Origin: Alphaproteobacteria bacterium
GTDB taxonomy: Bacteria; Pseudomonadota; Alphaproteobacteria; Ferrovibrionales; Ferrovibrionaceae
Direction: 5' to 3'
Length of the DNA: 41,440 bases
Assembly (NCBI GenBank): GCA_026126215.1
Contig: JAHCJQ010000018.1
Coordinates: 1-41,440 of the forward strand
The stretch's first letter is position 1; every line of letters starts with the position of its first letter. This document shows, piece by piece, positions 8,960 through 16,843 of the stretch. The notes beneath the pieces are model-generated. The model saw nothing but the letters and a program-made list of their open reading frames with translations. It ran no database searches and was not told the DNA's origin. Position numbers and translations under genes: made by a program.

Positions 8960-9637
8960 TTAACTCGCCGCCTGCGCCGCGCCTCGGACATTCAGTCTGG
9001 CCTCAAGTGTCCGCCCCAGCTGCGTCAATGGAAAGCAGATCAGAGTGTACATGATCCAGACAACGGCCATGATCTCGAATCCTAGGAGAGTACGTTCGAT
9101 CTGCTCCTTTGCGACGAACATGAACTCGGTGACACCGAACAGCGAGACGACAGAAGTGGCCTTCACCAGAAAGACACCCTGGTTCACGAGCCCGGGGATC
9201 ATGATCCGCAGGGCTTGGGGAAACACGATGGACATCAACGCGTCGCGGAAGGAGAACCCGAGGGAGAGTGCTGCCTGATACTGCTCGTGAGAGACGGCCT
9301 TGATACCGGCGCGGACGATTTCCATGATCGTCAGGCTAGCAAAGACGCTCAGCGCGATTGCGGCTGACGTCATGGCCGAGAACTGTATCCCATATACCGG
9401 CAGGACAAAGAACACGGCGAACACCTGAACGACGAGAGGGACACCTCGGGCGATCGTGACGAGTGCGTAAAGCAGGATCCTGATGATGGCACCGCCCCAA
9501 ACGGCAAGACATCCGAGTACCGTTCCGACACAGGTGCCGATCAGAATGGTGCTCAAGGCGAGTATCAGCGTCGCCTGCATGCCTGATAGCAGGATGGGAA
9601 CGAGGTTTGGCATCTCCGCCAGCATGTTCATCTCCAT
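8960..9637 (-). CDS. Polar amino-acid ABC transporter permease (second)
   Basis: A 225-residue inner-membrane permease of the HisM/GlnP family with about five hydrophobic segments and the EAA-loop region (ALSLGFSFRDALMSIVFPQALRIMIPG) near residue 140 that contacts the ATPase. The start overlaps the end of the preceding permease gene by 10 bp; ATG codons at 9637, 9631 and 9625 are all possible. With its partner it forms the heterodimeric channel of the importer. The pairing of two related but different permeases is normal for this class. Confidence 0.95.
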   Translation of the reverse strand: MEMNMLAEMPNLVPILLSGMQATLILALSTILIGTCVGTVLGCLAVWGGAIIRILLYALVTIARGVPLVVQVFAVFFVLPVYGIQFSAMTSAAIALSVFASLTIMEIVRAGIKAVSHEQYQAALSLGFSFRDALMSIVFPQALRIMIPGLVNQGVFLVKATSVVSLFGVTEFMFVAKEQIERTLLGFEIMAVVWIMYTLICFPLTQLGRTLEARLNVRGAAQAAS

Positions 9638-10290
9638 TTCGCCCGGAGTTCCATGACCCGCATGGAGGTGGCAAGGAGGGTCGTGAGGACGAAGTAGATG
9701 GCCGCGAAAACGATGAGGATCTCGAAGCTTCGCAGGGTGGAGGAAACCAGCGCCGTCATCACATAGAACAGTTCGCGGACGGAGAGCGCGCTTGTCAGGG
9801 AAGTGTCCTTTACGATCTCGACCCAGGTGTTTGTCAGTGGCGGAAGCGCGTGCCGGATTGCCTGCGGCAGGACGATGATCGTCTGTGTCTGCGTGAAGCC
9901 GAAGCCAAGACTCATCGCTGCCTGCGCCTGAGTGCGGTTTACCGCCGCCAGGCCGCCTCGCATGATCTCGCAGACATATGCGCCGTTATGCAGGGCAAGT
10001 GCGATGACCCCGGACCAGAATGGCGAGGGAAACAGCCCGAGGGAGGGAAGTCCGTAGAAGATGAAGTACATCTTCACGAGGCTCGGGCTGTTCCTCATCG
10101 TCTCGACATAGACGACGACGGCCAGCTCCCACCGCCGCCCGCCATTGGCACTTGCGATGGCGGCGGCGGTGCCGATGATGCTTGCCAGCAGGATCGACGT
10201 GACGGCGACGAGGACGGTCTGGAACAGCGCGTCCTGAATCGCCGGCAGTTCGCGCCAGACGGGGGCGAAATGGAAAAAGTAATCTCCCAT
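9628..10290 (-). CDS. Polar amino-acid ABC transporter permease (first)
   Basis: A 220-residue HisQ/GlnP-type permease. The family's N-terminal hydrophobic helix follows LFQTVLVAVTS, and the EAA loop (AAMSLGFGFTQTQTIIVLPQ) is around residue 125. It begins 26 bp downstream of the binding-protein gene and overlaps the next permease gene. It forms half of the transmembrane pore for the amino acid presented by the binding protein. No oddities are visible. Confidence 0.95.
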   Translation of the reverse strand: MGDYFFHFAPVWRELPAIQDALFQTVLVAVTSILLASIIGTAAAIASANGGRRWELAVVVYVETMRNSPSLVKMYFIFYGLPSLGLFPSPFWSGVIALALHNGAYVCEIMRGGLAAVNRTQAQAAMSLGFGFTQTQTIIVLPQAIRHALPPLTNTWVEIVKDTSLTSALSVRELFYVMTALVSSTLRSFEILIVFAAIYFVLTTLLATSMRVMELRAKWR

Positions 10291-10316
10291 GTCGCCCTAT
10301 CCGTCCGGCAAGTCGA

Positions 10317-11165
10317 TCAGACGGGCGACTTGGCCCAGAACGGCATGGCGTCCTCGCTTTCCAGCCAGCGCTGGTGTATCGCCTGCAGGCGCCCCTCAAG
10401 CTTCATTCTGGTCAACGCCCAATTCACATAGTTCAGAAGGACCTGCTCGCCTTGCTTCACGCCGACAGAGTACTGGTTCACGTCCATTGCATTTTCCGCA
10501 TCCAGGATCACCCGGAACTGGTTGGGAAATTCCCGGATGATGTAGCGTGCCGGAGCACTGTCGTTAAAGAAGGCCTCAGCGCGCCCCTGTCTGAATGCGA
10601 GGAACGAGTCGGCGAAATTGGGATACATGTCCACCTTCGCATTAGGTATGGCCCCCAGGATAAGTTCCTTGAGTTCATCACCCTGCCTCGTGGTGACCGT
10701 CTTTCCTGCCAGGTCCGCATGCTTCCTGTAAGGCGAGTTCGCCTTCACGATCGCCGAGAAGTCGGAGTTGCAGTAGGGCAGCGAGAAGTCAACCACCTGC
10801 GCGCGTGATTCGAACACGCTGAACTGGCTGACCACGATGTCGACGCGGCCCGATACGAGGGCGGGGACACGTTCCGCTCCGCCCGGGAATACTTCGAACT
10901 TCACCTTGTTGGGATCCTTGAACAGACCCTTCGCAAACTCTTTTGCCAGGTCGATGTCGAATCCGACCAGATCTCCCTTGCTATCTTTGAAACCAAATCC
11001 GATTGTCGTACTGCGGGTTCCAACGATGAGGTGACCGCGATCCAGGATCTCCTTGAGCCTTGATGGTGCGCCCGCCGATTGCGCCGCGGCCGGCTTCGCA
11101 CCCACTTGCGCGGCAACCACCGCGCCTACGCCACCAAATGCCGTCAGAAGCTCGCGCCTGTCCAT
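10317..11165 (-). CDS. Amino-acid ABC transporter substrate-binding protein
   Basis: A 282-residue family-3 periplasmic binding protein. ATG 11165 has a strong AAGGGGGA site. The N-terminus (MDRRELLTAFGGVGAVVAAQ) is a signal peptide with a twin arginine, so Tat export is possible, though the motif is not a full Tat consensus. The mature domain has LVGFDIDLAKEFAKGLF and VDFSLPYCNSDFSAIV, hallmarks of polar amino-acid binding proteins. It determines the ligand of the importer. The nearby dialkylglycine-decarboxylase-like enzyme and racemase suggest an unusual amino acid, but the pocket residues cannot be interpreted without a structural alignment. Confidence 0.94.
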   Translation of the reverse strand: MDRRELLTAFGGVGAVVAAQVGAKPAAAQSAGAPSRLKEILDRGHLIVGTRSTTIGFGFKDSKGDLVGFDIDLAKEFAKGLFKDPNKVKFEVFPGGAERVPALVSGRVDIVVSQFSVFESRAQVVDFSLPYCNSDFSAIVKANSPYRKHADLAGKTVTTRQGDELKELILGAIPNAKVDMYPNFADSFLAFRQGRAEAFFNDSAPARYIIREFPNQFRVILDAENAMDVNQYSVGVKQGEQVLLNYVNWALTRMKLEGRLQAIHQRWLESEDAMPFWAKSPV

Positions 11166-11219
11166 GATCTTCCCCCTTGCTTGGTGCCTCGCTCCGTAAT
11201 TCGCCTTTCCGGCAGAGCG

Positions 11220-12527
11220 CTAGACCTGCTCCGTACGGATAGCTTGCTCGAGAATTTCCGTCGCCCTGTCCAATTGCTGGTCGGTCGTCGTGAAGGGCGG
11301 CACGAACCGCAGCACGTTGTTGTATCGGCCCCTCACGGAAAACATGAGGCCGTTCTTCAATCCGTACCTGTAGATCCGTGCCGCCAGTTCGGTCGCCGGA
11401 TCTTTTGTCCTGCGGTCGCGCACCAGTTCGATGCCCTGCAGGAGACCACGCCCCCGGATATCGCCGATCACTTCATACTTCTGCTGAAGCTGGCGCATGC
11501 TGTCGGACCATCGCTGGCCGATCTGGGCGGCCCGAAGTTCGAGTCTGTTCTCCGTGATCTCGTCAATGCTCGCGGTGCCAGCCTTGCACGCCAATGGATC
11601 GGACGCGTGCGAGTGCCCGCAGGAGAACCCCTTGGCCGTAGCGCGATCGGCTACTTCATCGGTAGTCACCGTCGCACTGATGGCAAGTCCCCCGCCAAGA
11701 TGCTTTGAAAGCGTCAGGATGTCGGGCTTCACGCCGAAGGACTGGTATCCGAACATCGTTCCGAGCTTTCCAAGGCCGGTTTGCGCTTCATCGTAGATGA
11801 GAAGCGCGCCGCGCCTGTGCAATTCGCGGCGAAGCCCTTCAAGGTACTCCGACGGAAGCTCGATGACGCCACCGGCGCTGACGATCGGCTCAACGATAAC
11901 TGCTGCGGGCGCGCCGCCGGATTGTTTGTCAAGGATCTCCAGACCTGCCTCGAGCGGGGCCATGCAACACGCCTTTCCCTCGGCTTTGTTCGGGCAGCGA
12001 TAGCAGTAGGGGGTGGGCATCGCATAGACATCGGGCAGGGTCGGCCCGTATCCTTGCGAGGAAGCAGCGAAGCTGATCGCACGCGTCGCGTCGCTCAGAC
12101 CGTGGAAGCTCTGGGTCAGCGCGCCGATGGCCAGGCGCCCGGTGGCTCGCCTCGCGATCAGAACTGCGAGCTCATTGGAGTCGGAGCCGGATTCGCCGAA
12201 AACCGACTTCGTGAACGGTGCTTCGTTGATCGAAGCGATACGCTCGGCAAGCTCGATCTGCGGCAGGTTGTAATAGACCGTCGAGGCATGCGTCAGGATC
12301 GCGCTCTGTTCCCGAATCACCTTTTGAATTCGCGGATTGTTGTGCCCCAGGGTCGAGCACATTTGACCGGAATTGAAATCGATATACTCGTTGCCCTCCG
12401 TATCCCAGACCAGACTTCCGGATGCATGATCAATGATCGGGCCTTCTTCTGCCGGCACGATATCGGACAGAAGGCTGGTTCTGAGAAGGAACTTCTTCGC
12501 CTTGTCGATCGCTTCCTGACGCTTCAT
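11220..12527 (-). CDS. Class-III PLP aminotransferase, 2,2-dialkylglycine-decarboxylase-like
   Basis: A 435-residue class-III (fold-type I) PLP enzyme. ATG 12527 follows AGGGGGAA. Key residues: Asp246 in LLIYDEAQTGLG and the PLP lysine Lys275 in LTLSKHLGGG. It closely follows 2,2-dialkylglycine decarboxylase along its length: SGQMCSTLGH retains the Gln (residue 55) that positions the substrate carboxylate in DGD, and VSAGGVIELP and IGDIRGRGLLQGIEL match that family. The DGD tryptophan (QSWHG) is Phe here. An insertion with four cysteines (C175-x2-C178 and C187-C188) is absent from classical DGD. It heads an operon with an amino-acid importer and a racemase. Decarboxylation-dependent or plain transamination are both possible. 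Confidence 0.9.
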   Translation of the reverse strand: MKRQEAIDKAKKFLLRTSLLSDIVPAEEGPIIDHASGSLVWDTEGNEYIDFNSGQMCSTLGHNNPRIQKVIREQSAILTHASTVYYNLPQIELAERIASINEAPFTKSVFGESGSDSNELAVLIARRATGRLAIGALTQSFHGLSDATRAISFAASSQGYGPTLPDVYAMPTPYCYRCPNKAEGKACCMAPLEAGLEILDKQSGGAPAAVIVEPIVSAGGVIELPSEYLEGLRRELHRRGALLIYDEAQTGLGKLGTMFGYQSFGVKPDILTLSKHLGGGLAISATVTTDEVADRATAKGFSCGHSHASDPLACKAGTASIDEITENRLELRAAQIGQRWSDSMRQLQQKYEVIGDIRGRGLLQGIELVRDRRTKDPATELAARIYRYGLKNGLMFSVRGRYNNVLRFVPPFTTTDQQLDRATEILEQAIRTEQV

Positions 12528-12602
12528 GACCGTTCCCCCTCAGCCAGCGCTGATCATCCAGCCGCTGCTTGCGACACATGCTCCCACCAAAGAAACGGAA
12601 GC

Positions 12603-12654
12603 GTCAAGCGCATATCGTTTTCCGGAATATGGAATTCCGTAAAATGGAATATGG
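12603..12654 (-). promoter_or_regulatory. Candidate IclR operator and promoter for the aminotransferase-ABC operon
   Basis: Between the iclR stop and the aminotransferase start lies a cluster of repeats. GGAATATGG occurs at 12624-12632 and 12646-12654, 22 bp apart or about two helical turns. A near-perfect 14-bp palindrome centred on GGAATTCC covers 12628-12641, and ATTCC-N7-GGAAT covers 12634-12650. A minus-strand TTGACG at 12608-12603 could be a -35 box; no good -10 is obvious. IclR proteins bind such paired dyads; binding here is inferred. Confidence 0.5.
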
Positions 12655-12657
12655 CGC

Positions 12658-13440
12658 CTATCCTGCGGCGTCGCCTTCCTTGCCGCTCAGACAGTCGGCT
12701 ATCAGTCGGGCGCTCTCTTGAATTCGCGGCACCAAAGAGCGGAGCCTGGCCGAACGGCCACGGGCATGAGGAACCGAAATCCCAAGCGTTCCGAACATCG
12801 TGCCCGTTTCGTCCTTGATCGGCACCGCCACGCCACTCACATGTGACACATACTCCTGGAGTGTTATGGCGAAACCGCGGTCGCGTACTTTGCGAACGAT
12901 TCTCTCGATCTTCTCTGGATCGGTCTCTGTCTGCGGGGTGTAGGCAACCAGCCGCGCCTGTCTGAAGTACGCGGCCAGATCCTTGGCATTCATCGCCGCA
13001 AGGAAGACACGGCCACTGGACGTGCAGTAGAGAGGGCCGCTTCGGCCGGCCCGAAACGACAGTGTGAGCGGCTGGTCGAGTTCGATGGAGAGGACATATG
13101 AGACGGTATTGCCCGAAAGGGTTCCGAACGTAACCGTTTCGCCGATGTCACTCGCCAGATCCTGCAGGATCTCCTTGATGCGGGAGAGCGCGATTCCCGA
13201 CGTCATGGCCGCGCGCGACAGTTCGACCAGCCCCACACCGACATGCCATTTTCGGTCGCCCGGGTATCGTTGGAGGTAACCCAGACGCTCCAGCTCGGTC
13301 GCAATCCTGTAAACCGTCGGCGGCGGCAGGTTGAGATTGCCGGCAAGGGTGGCAAGGGTGGCTCCGCTGGCCTGGGCCACTTCCCGCAGAATTGCCATGA
13401 TCTTTGAGGTTGGCGAATTCAGGAGGGAGTCTGATTTCAT
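12658..13440 (-). CDS. IclR-family transcriptional regulator
   Basis: A 260-residue IclR regulator. The N-terminal winged HTH is visible (KIMAILREVAQASGATLATL, then LPPPTVYRIATELERLGYLQ), and the C-terminal GAF-like effector domain ends with the usual GVAVPIKDETGTMFGTLGIS pattern. It is transcribed in the same direction as, and 130 bp upstream of, the aminotransferase-ABC-racemase operon, with candidate operators in the gap. The likely job is to repress or activate that operon in response to the imported amino acid or a catabolite. Length and domain order are normal. Confidence 0.95.
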   Translation of the reverse strand: MKSDSLLNSPTSKIMAILREVAQASGATLATLAGNLNLPPPTVYRIATELERLGYLQRYPGDRKWHVGVGLVELSRAAMTSGIALSRIKEILQDLASDIGETVTFGTLSGNTVSYVLSIELDQPLTLSFRAGRSGPLYCTSSGRVFLAAMNAKDLAAYFRQARLVAYTPQTETDPEKIERIVRKVRDRGFAITLQEYVSHVSGVAVPIKDETGTMFGTLGISVPHARGRSARLRSLVPRIQESARLIADCLSGKEGDAAG

Positions 13441-14142
13441 GGCACTTTACCCTATTCCGCGGCTGTCGCCGGTTGCAAGCTGACTGACCGTCCAGTCGAA
13501 CACAACACTAACTAGTAGAATTGCGTCGGCATGGTCGGGGAGCAATGATCCTCACACGGAAACAGGGACCACTAAACCAGACTTGACGACAATGGCTCCG
13601 ACTCTAATCGCTACTGGATGACAACTCAGTGGCGGTGCACCGTTTCGGGCGCCGTACCGCATGTATTTGGCCCTTGATTGCGGCTAGTTCATGCCGCTGG
13701 CCCGGATGAAGTTCGCAGATCGGATCCCAGGCAGATCAAAGCGCTTAATGCGACAGGTTATGCCTCCCAGGGACCCGCCGCCGTGACCCTGCCTGTGCCA
13801 ATCGTGGCCAAAGCGGTCCCATTTGGCCAGGCCACAGATCAAAAGTAGGAAACCAAGCAATTCCACATCGTCATATTCTGACACGCGACCATGACGCACC
13901 AAGGCACCAGCACGACTGTAGTGATCCTCTGGGCTGCCGCCCTCGACCAAGACTGCTAGCGCCGTAAGTTTGAATGGCACCGCCGGAGCCGACAGCACGG
14001 TTTGGAACAAAAACAGCACAAGCCACTGCTGCCCAGACGCTCGTGATCCTGCTATGTGGCAAGTTAGTAGGACGGCGCTAGACGTTCGCCCCTTGGCCAG
14101 TTCCACGGTGGCGTAAATGTGCCTAACCATAAGCCCGTGGCG
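13441..14142. other. 700-bp region without a recognised gene
   Basis: Between iclR and the recombinase remnant I see no recognisable gene. One open frame on the minus strand (13684-14130, 148 codons) has an odd composition (many Trp, His and Gly in its second half), no ribosome site I trust and no family I recognise. The region borders a decayed mobile element and may be element debris or the iclR promoter flank. Confidence 0.4.
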
Positions 14143-15436
14143 GCCTTACAAGCGGCTGCGCTTCTCCGGTGTGCGCATCGTGACGCTGGCCGAAGGCGAA
14201 GTGGGCGAACTGCATGTCGGCCTCAAGGGCACCATGAATGCCGTCTTCCTCAAGGACCTGGCGCAGAAGACCTGGCGCGGCCTCGAGGCCTGCGCGCGCC
14301 AGGGCAAGTCGGGCGGCGACCTCTGCTATGGCTACGACCTGGTGCGCGCGTTCGCCCCGGACGGAACCTTCACCCCGGGCCTGCGCCGGATCAATACGGA
14401 GGAGGCGGCGGTCGTGCGCCGCATCTTCACCGAGTGCGTGGCCGGCAAGAGCCCGCGCGCGGTCGCACAGGCGCTCAACAAGGAAGGTATTGCCGGTCCG
14501 CAAGGGCGCACTTGGGGGCCGAGCACCATCTACGGCAACTGGCGCCGCGGCACCGGCTTTCTCAACAACGAACTCTATGCCGGACGCCTGATCTGAAACC
14601 GGCAGCGATTCGAGAAGGACCCGGAGAGCGGCAAGCGGATCGCCCGGCTCAATCCGACGGAGCGCTAGGTCATCCAGGAGGTGCCCGACCTCCGCATCAT
14701 CGAAGAGGCCCTCTGGCAGGAGGTCAAGCAACGGCAGGGCGCCATCCGCAAGACCCTCATGCACGATGGCCGAGGCGTACGCTCCGAACGGGCCCGCCGG
14801 CCGCCGCATCTCTTTTCCGGGCTGCTCAGGTGCGGAACCTGCGGCGGTGGCTTCTCCATGATCTCGGCGACGCATTACGGCTGCAGCCAGGCGCGCAACC
14901 GCGGCACCTGCACGAACCGGCTTACCATCCGCCGCGACCGCCTGGAGACGCAGGTGCTCGATGGGCTGAAGAGCCACCTCATGCAGCCCGCACTGGTGGC
15001 CGAGTTCGTCGACGAGTATCACCGCGCCCTCGATGATCTCGTGCGCGACCGCAATGCCGAACGGCAGCGGCTAATCAAGGAGCAGGAGACGGTCGGCCGC
15101 GAGATCGGCAAGATCATCGACGCGGTCAAGCAGGGCCTGTTCTCGCCCAGCCTGCAGCAGGCGCTGATCGATTTCGAGCAACGCAAGGCGGCAGTTTCGG
15201 GCGAGCTCGTGCAGTCGGCACCGCCGCCGCTGCGACTGCATCCGAACCTCAGTGCGGTCTACCGGACGAAGGTTGAGAACCTGCGCGAGGCCCTGAATGC
15301 GGAGGATACCCGCGCGGAAGCGGCGCAGATCCTGCGCCGGCTGATCTCCGCCATCCGCCTGGTGCCGGAGGATGGCCAGCTTCGCATCCATCTCTGCGGC
15401 TATCTCGCCGGGATTCTGGCGCTCGCCGCAGGCACC

Positions 15437-15467
15437 AAAAAACCCGGCCCCGTTTCCGGGGCCGGGT
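15437..15467 (-). terminator. Rho-independent terminator (minus strand) inside recombinase 3' end
   Basis: ACCCGGCCCC (15442-15451) and GGGGCCGGGT (15458-15467) form a perfect 10-bp stem with a 6-nt loop. Read on the minus strand the hairpin is followed by six T (15442-15437). It lies just downstream, on the minus strand, of a tRNA-like 3' end at 15492-15503, the usual order of a tRNA and its terminator. Confidence 0.8.
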
Positions 15468-15491
15468 CTGTTCCTGCCTTGCAGGGAACGC

Positions 15492-15503
15492 TGGTTGCGG
15501 GGG
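15492..15503 (-). other. Possible tRNA 3'-end scar (old attachment site)
   Basis: The minus strand reads CCCCCGCAACCA, an acceptor 3' strand plus CCA. Eleven bases are shared with the tRNA-fMet 3' end at 25846-25856, in the same orientation. Only the acceptor end remains; T-arm and anticodon arm are missing. Position at the end of a serine recombinase gene and beside a terminator supports an old attachment site, but the match is short. Confidence 0.45.
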
Positions 15504-15679
15504 CCTGAAACCACCGAGAGTTTGTGCCAGGCGCAACGCGAGGGTGTCGGTTCATGTGACTGTGGTAGGTAGCTCGATCTATACCAGATCTATGTCGCTG
15601 GCCGGATTGCTGACGTATCTCTTCGGTCCCTTTGGATTGCTGGCGCCGGTTCGATCCAGGTCCTGTCGACTATTCTCAG

Positions 15680-16819
15680 TCATGGTGGCAGGTAACAGGG
15701 TCCTGGAACAGCTGGCAGGCCTTTCAGTACCTGCTCGTCAATTTCCAAGCCAAGTCCATCCCCCGCCGGAGCCATCATTCCGCCATCGACGAGTTCAGGC
15801 GGGTTGCGTGCAAGATTGTCACGGAACGGATTGACAGGCGCCAGGTCGACTTCATGCACCAGCGCATTCGGGATGGCGGAGAGCAGGTGAAGATTGGCTG
15901 CTGAACTGAGAGCGCTCTGACTTGTATGGGGAGCGACCCGCACATGATAGGCTGCGGCCATGTCGGCGATCTTCTTTACCTCGGTAATACCGCCCGCCTT
16001 GGTGCAGTCCGCCTGAACGATGTCGACGGCCCCTAGCCGCAGCAGCTCCCGAAACGCCTGTTTCGTGAAGTGATTCTCGCCAGCGGCCACAGGTGTCGCC
16101 GTGTAGCGTTTCAATAGCCGGTAGCCATCAAGGTTATCCGGGGTGAACGGCTCCTCGATCCACCAGACCTCGTATTTTTCGCAATAGCGGGCGATCTCGC
16201 GCGCATCCACCATCGCATAACGGGTTGCAGCATCGACAGCAATTTTCAGATGGTCTCCGAACTGGCGCCGCACCAGGCCCACCCTTTCGCTGTCGATCCT
16301 GGGATCCTGGCCCACTCTGAGCTTTATCGCCTTGTAGCCACGATCGACGATGGCCTGAACCTCTCGCTCGAGGGACGGCAAAGGCTGAAATCCCAGTGAC
16401 AGTCCCCCTGCATAAGCCGGGATTCGTTTTCTCGTCCCACCCAGCAAGGCATAGACAGGCTGCTTCAGAATCTTGCCCGCGAGATCGAGCAGGGCGATGT
16501 CGACGCCACTGGCCGCGATAACCGCAGCCGTTCCGGTTCCGTGGGTCTGCACCTGAGAGCGGTAGATCCGATCGAAAATCCCCTCCCGATCGAGACAATC
16601 CATGCCGCAAATCAAGGGCGCAATGCTGTAGTTGACTATCTCCGCAATTGCCGTGGGGGCAAGCGCATGATGTGCTTCGCCGTATCCGGTTGTTCCATCC
16701 TCCGCGACGATCTTCACCAGAACCATGTCGCGCTTCACGTTTCGCCCCACACCAAAGCTCAAAGCGACGGCATCGAAGGGATGCGAATGCGCGGTGGCTT
16801 CAATCCTCTGAATCCGCAT
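15680..16819 (-). CDS. Mandelate racemase/muconate lactonizing enzyme family protein (enolase superfamily)
   Basis: A 379-residue TIM-barrel enzyme with ATG 16819 after a GGGAGAG site. Metal ligands are Asp196 (KIAVDAATRY), Glu222 (WWIEEPFTP) and Glu248 (AAGENHF). Acid/base candidates are Lys166 in AIKLRVG and the His298/Asp271 dyad (RVAPHTSQSA, VQADCTKAGG), the mandelate-racemase-type arrangement. The second Lys of the KxK motif is Arg, and the common DAN is DAA. Family members racemise, dehydrate or cycloisomerise hydroxy acids and amino-acid derivatives. It is the last gene of the gntR-ridA-hyuAB-dctPQM operon, so it may process a product of the hydantoinase-like enzyme; the reaction is not assignable by eye. 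Confidence 0.9.
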   Translation of the reverse strand: MRIQRIEATAHSHPFDAVALSFGVGRNVKRDMVLVKIVAEDGTTGYGEAHHALAPTAIAEIVNYSIAPLICGMDCLDREGIFDRIYRSQVQTHGTGTAAVIAASGVDIALLDLAGKILKQPVYALLGGTRKRIPAYAGGLSLGFQPLPSLEREVQAIVDRGYKAIKLRVGQDPRIDSERVGLVRRQFGDHLKIAVDAATRYAMVDAREIARYCEKYEVWWIEEPFTPDNLDGYRLLKRYTATPVAAGENHFTKQAFRELLRLGAVDIVQADCTKAGGITEVKKIADMAAAYHVRVAPHTSQSALSSAANLHLLSAIPNALVHEVDLAPVNPFRDNLARNPPELVDGGMMAPAGDGLGLEIDEQVLKGLPAVPGPCYLPP

Positions 16820-16843
16820 TTACAGACTCTCCCGATAATCCGT

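Larger units (their letters stand above)
14143..15508 (+). pseudogene. Large serine recombinase remnant (5'-truncated, two in-frame stops)
   Basis: The frame encodes most of a large serine recombinase. It begins inside the catalytic resolvase domain (YKRLRFSGVRIVTLAEGEVG, then HVGLKGTMNAVFLKDLA), continues through the recombinase domain (CYGYDLV; the AVAQALNKEGI region) and includes the zinc ribbon (LLRCGTCGGGFSM ... YGCSQARNRGTC) and coiled-coil tail. The N-terminal roughly 100 residues with the catalytic serine are missing. Two in-frame stops, TGA 14594-14596 and TAG 14666-14668, sit where relatives have Trp, each one G-to-A change from TGG. The 3' end reads through a terminator hairpin into a tRNA-like 3' end and stops after LVAGA. 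It is not functional. Confidence 0.88.

Noticed and set aside
13684..14130. 148-codon minus-strand gene before the recombinase remnant
   Set aside because: No ribosome site I trust, unusual composition, no recognisable family; the open frame may be chance.
14594..14668. Stop codon read-through or recoding of UGA/UAG in the recombinase
   Set aside because: The gene also lacks its 5' end including the catalytic serine, so simple pseudogene decay explains the stops.
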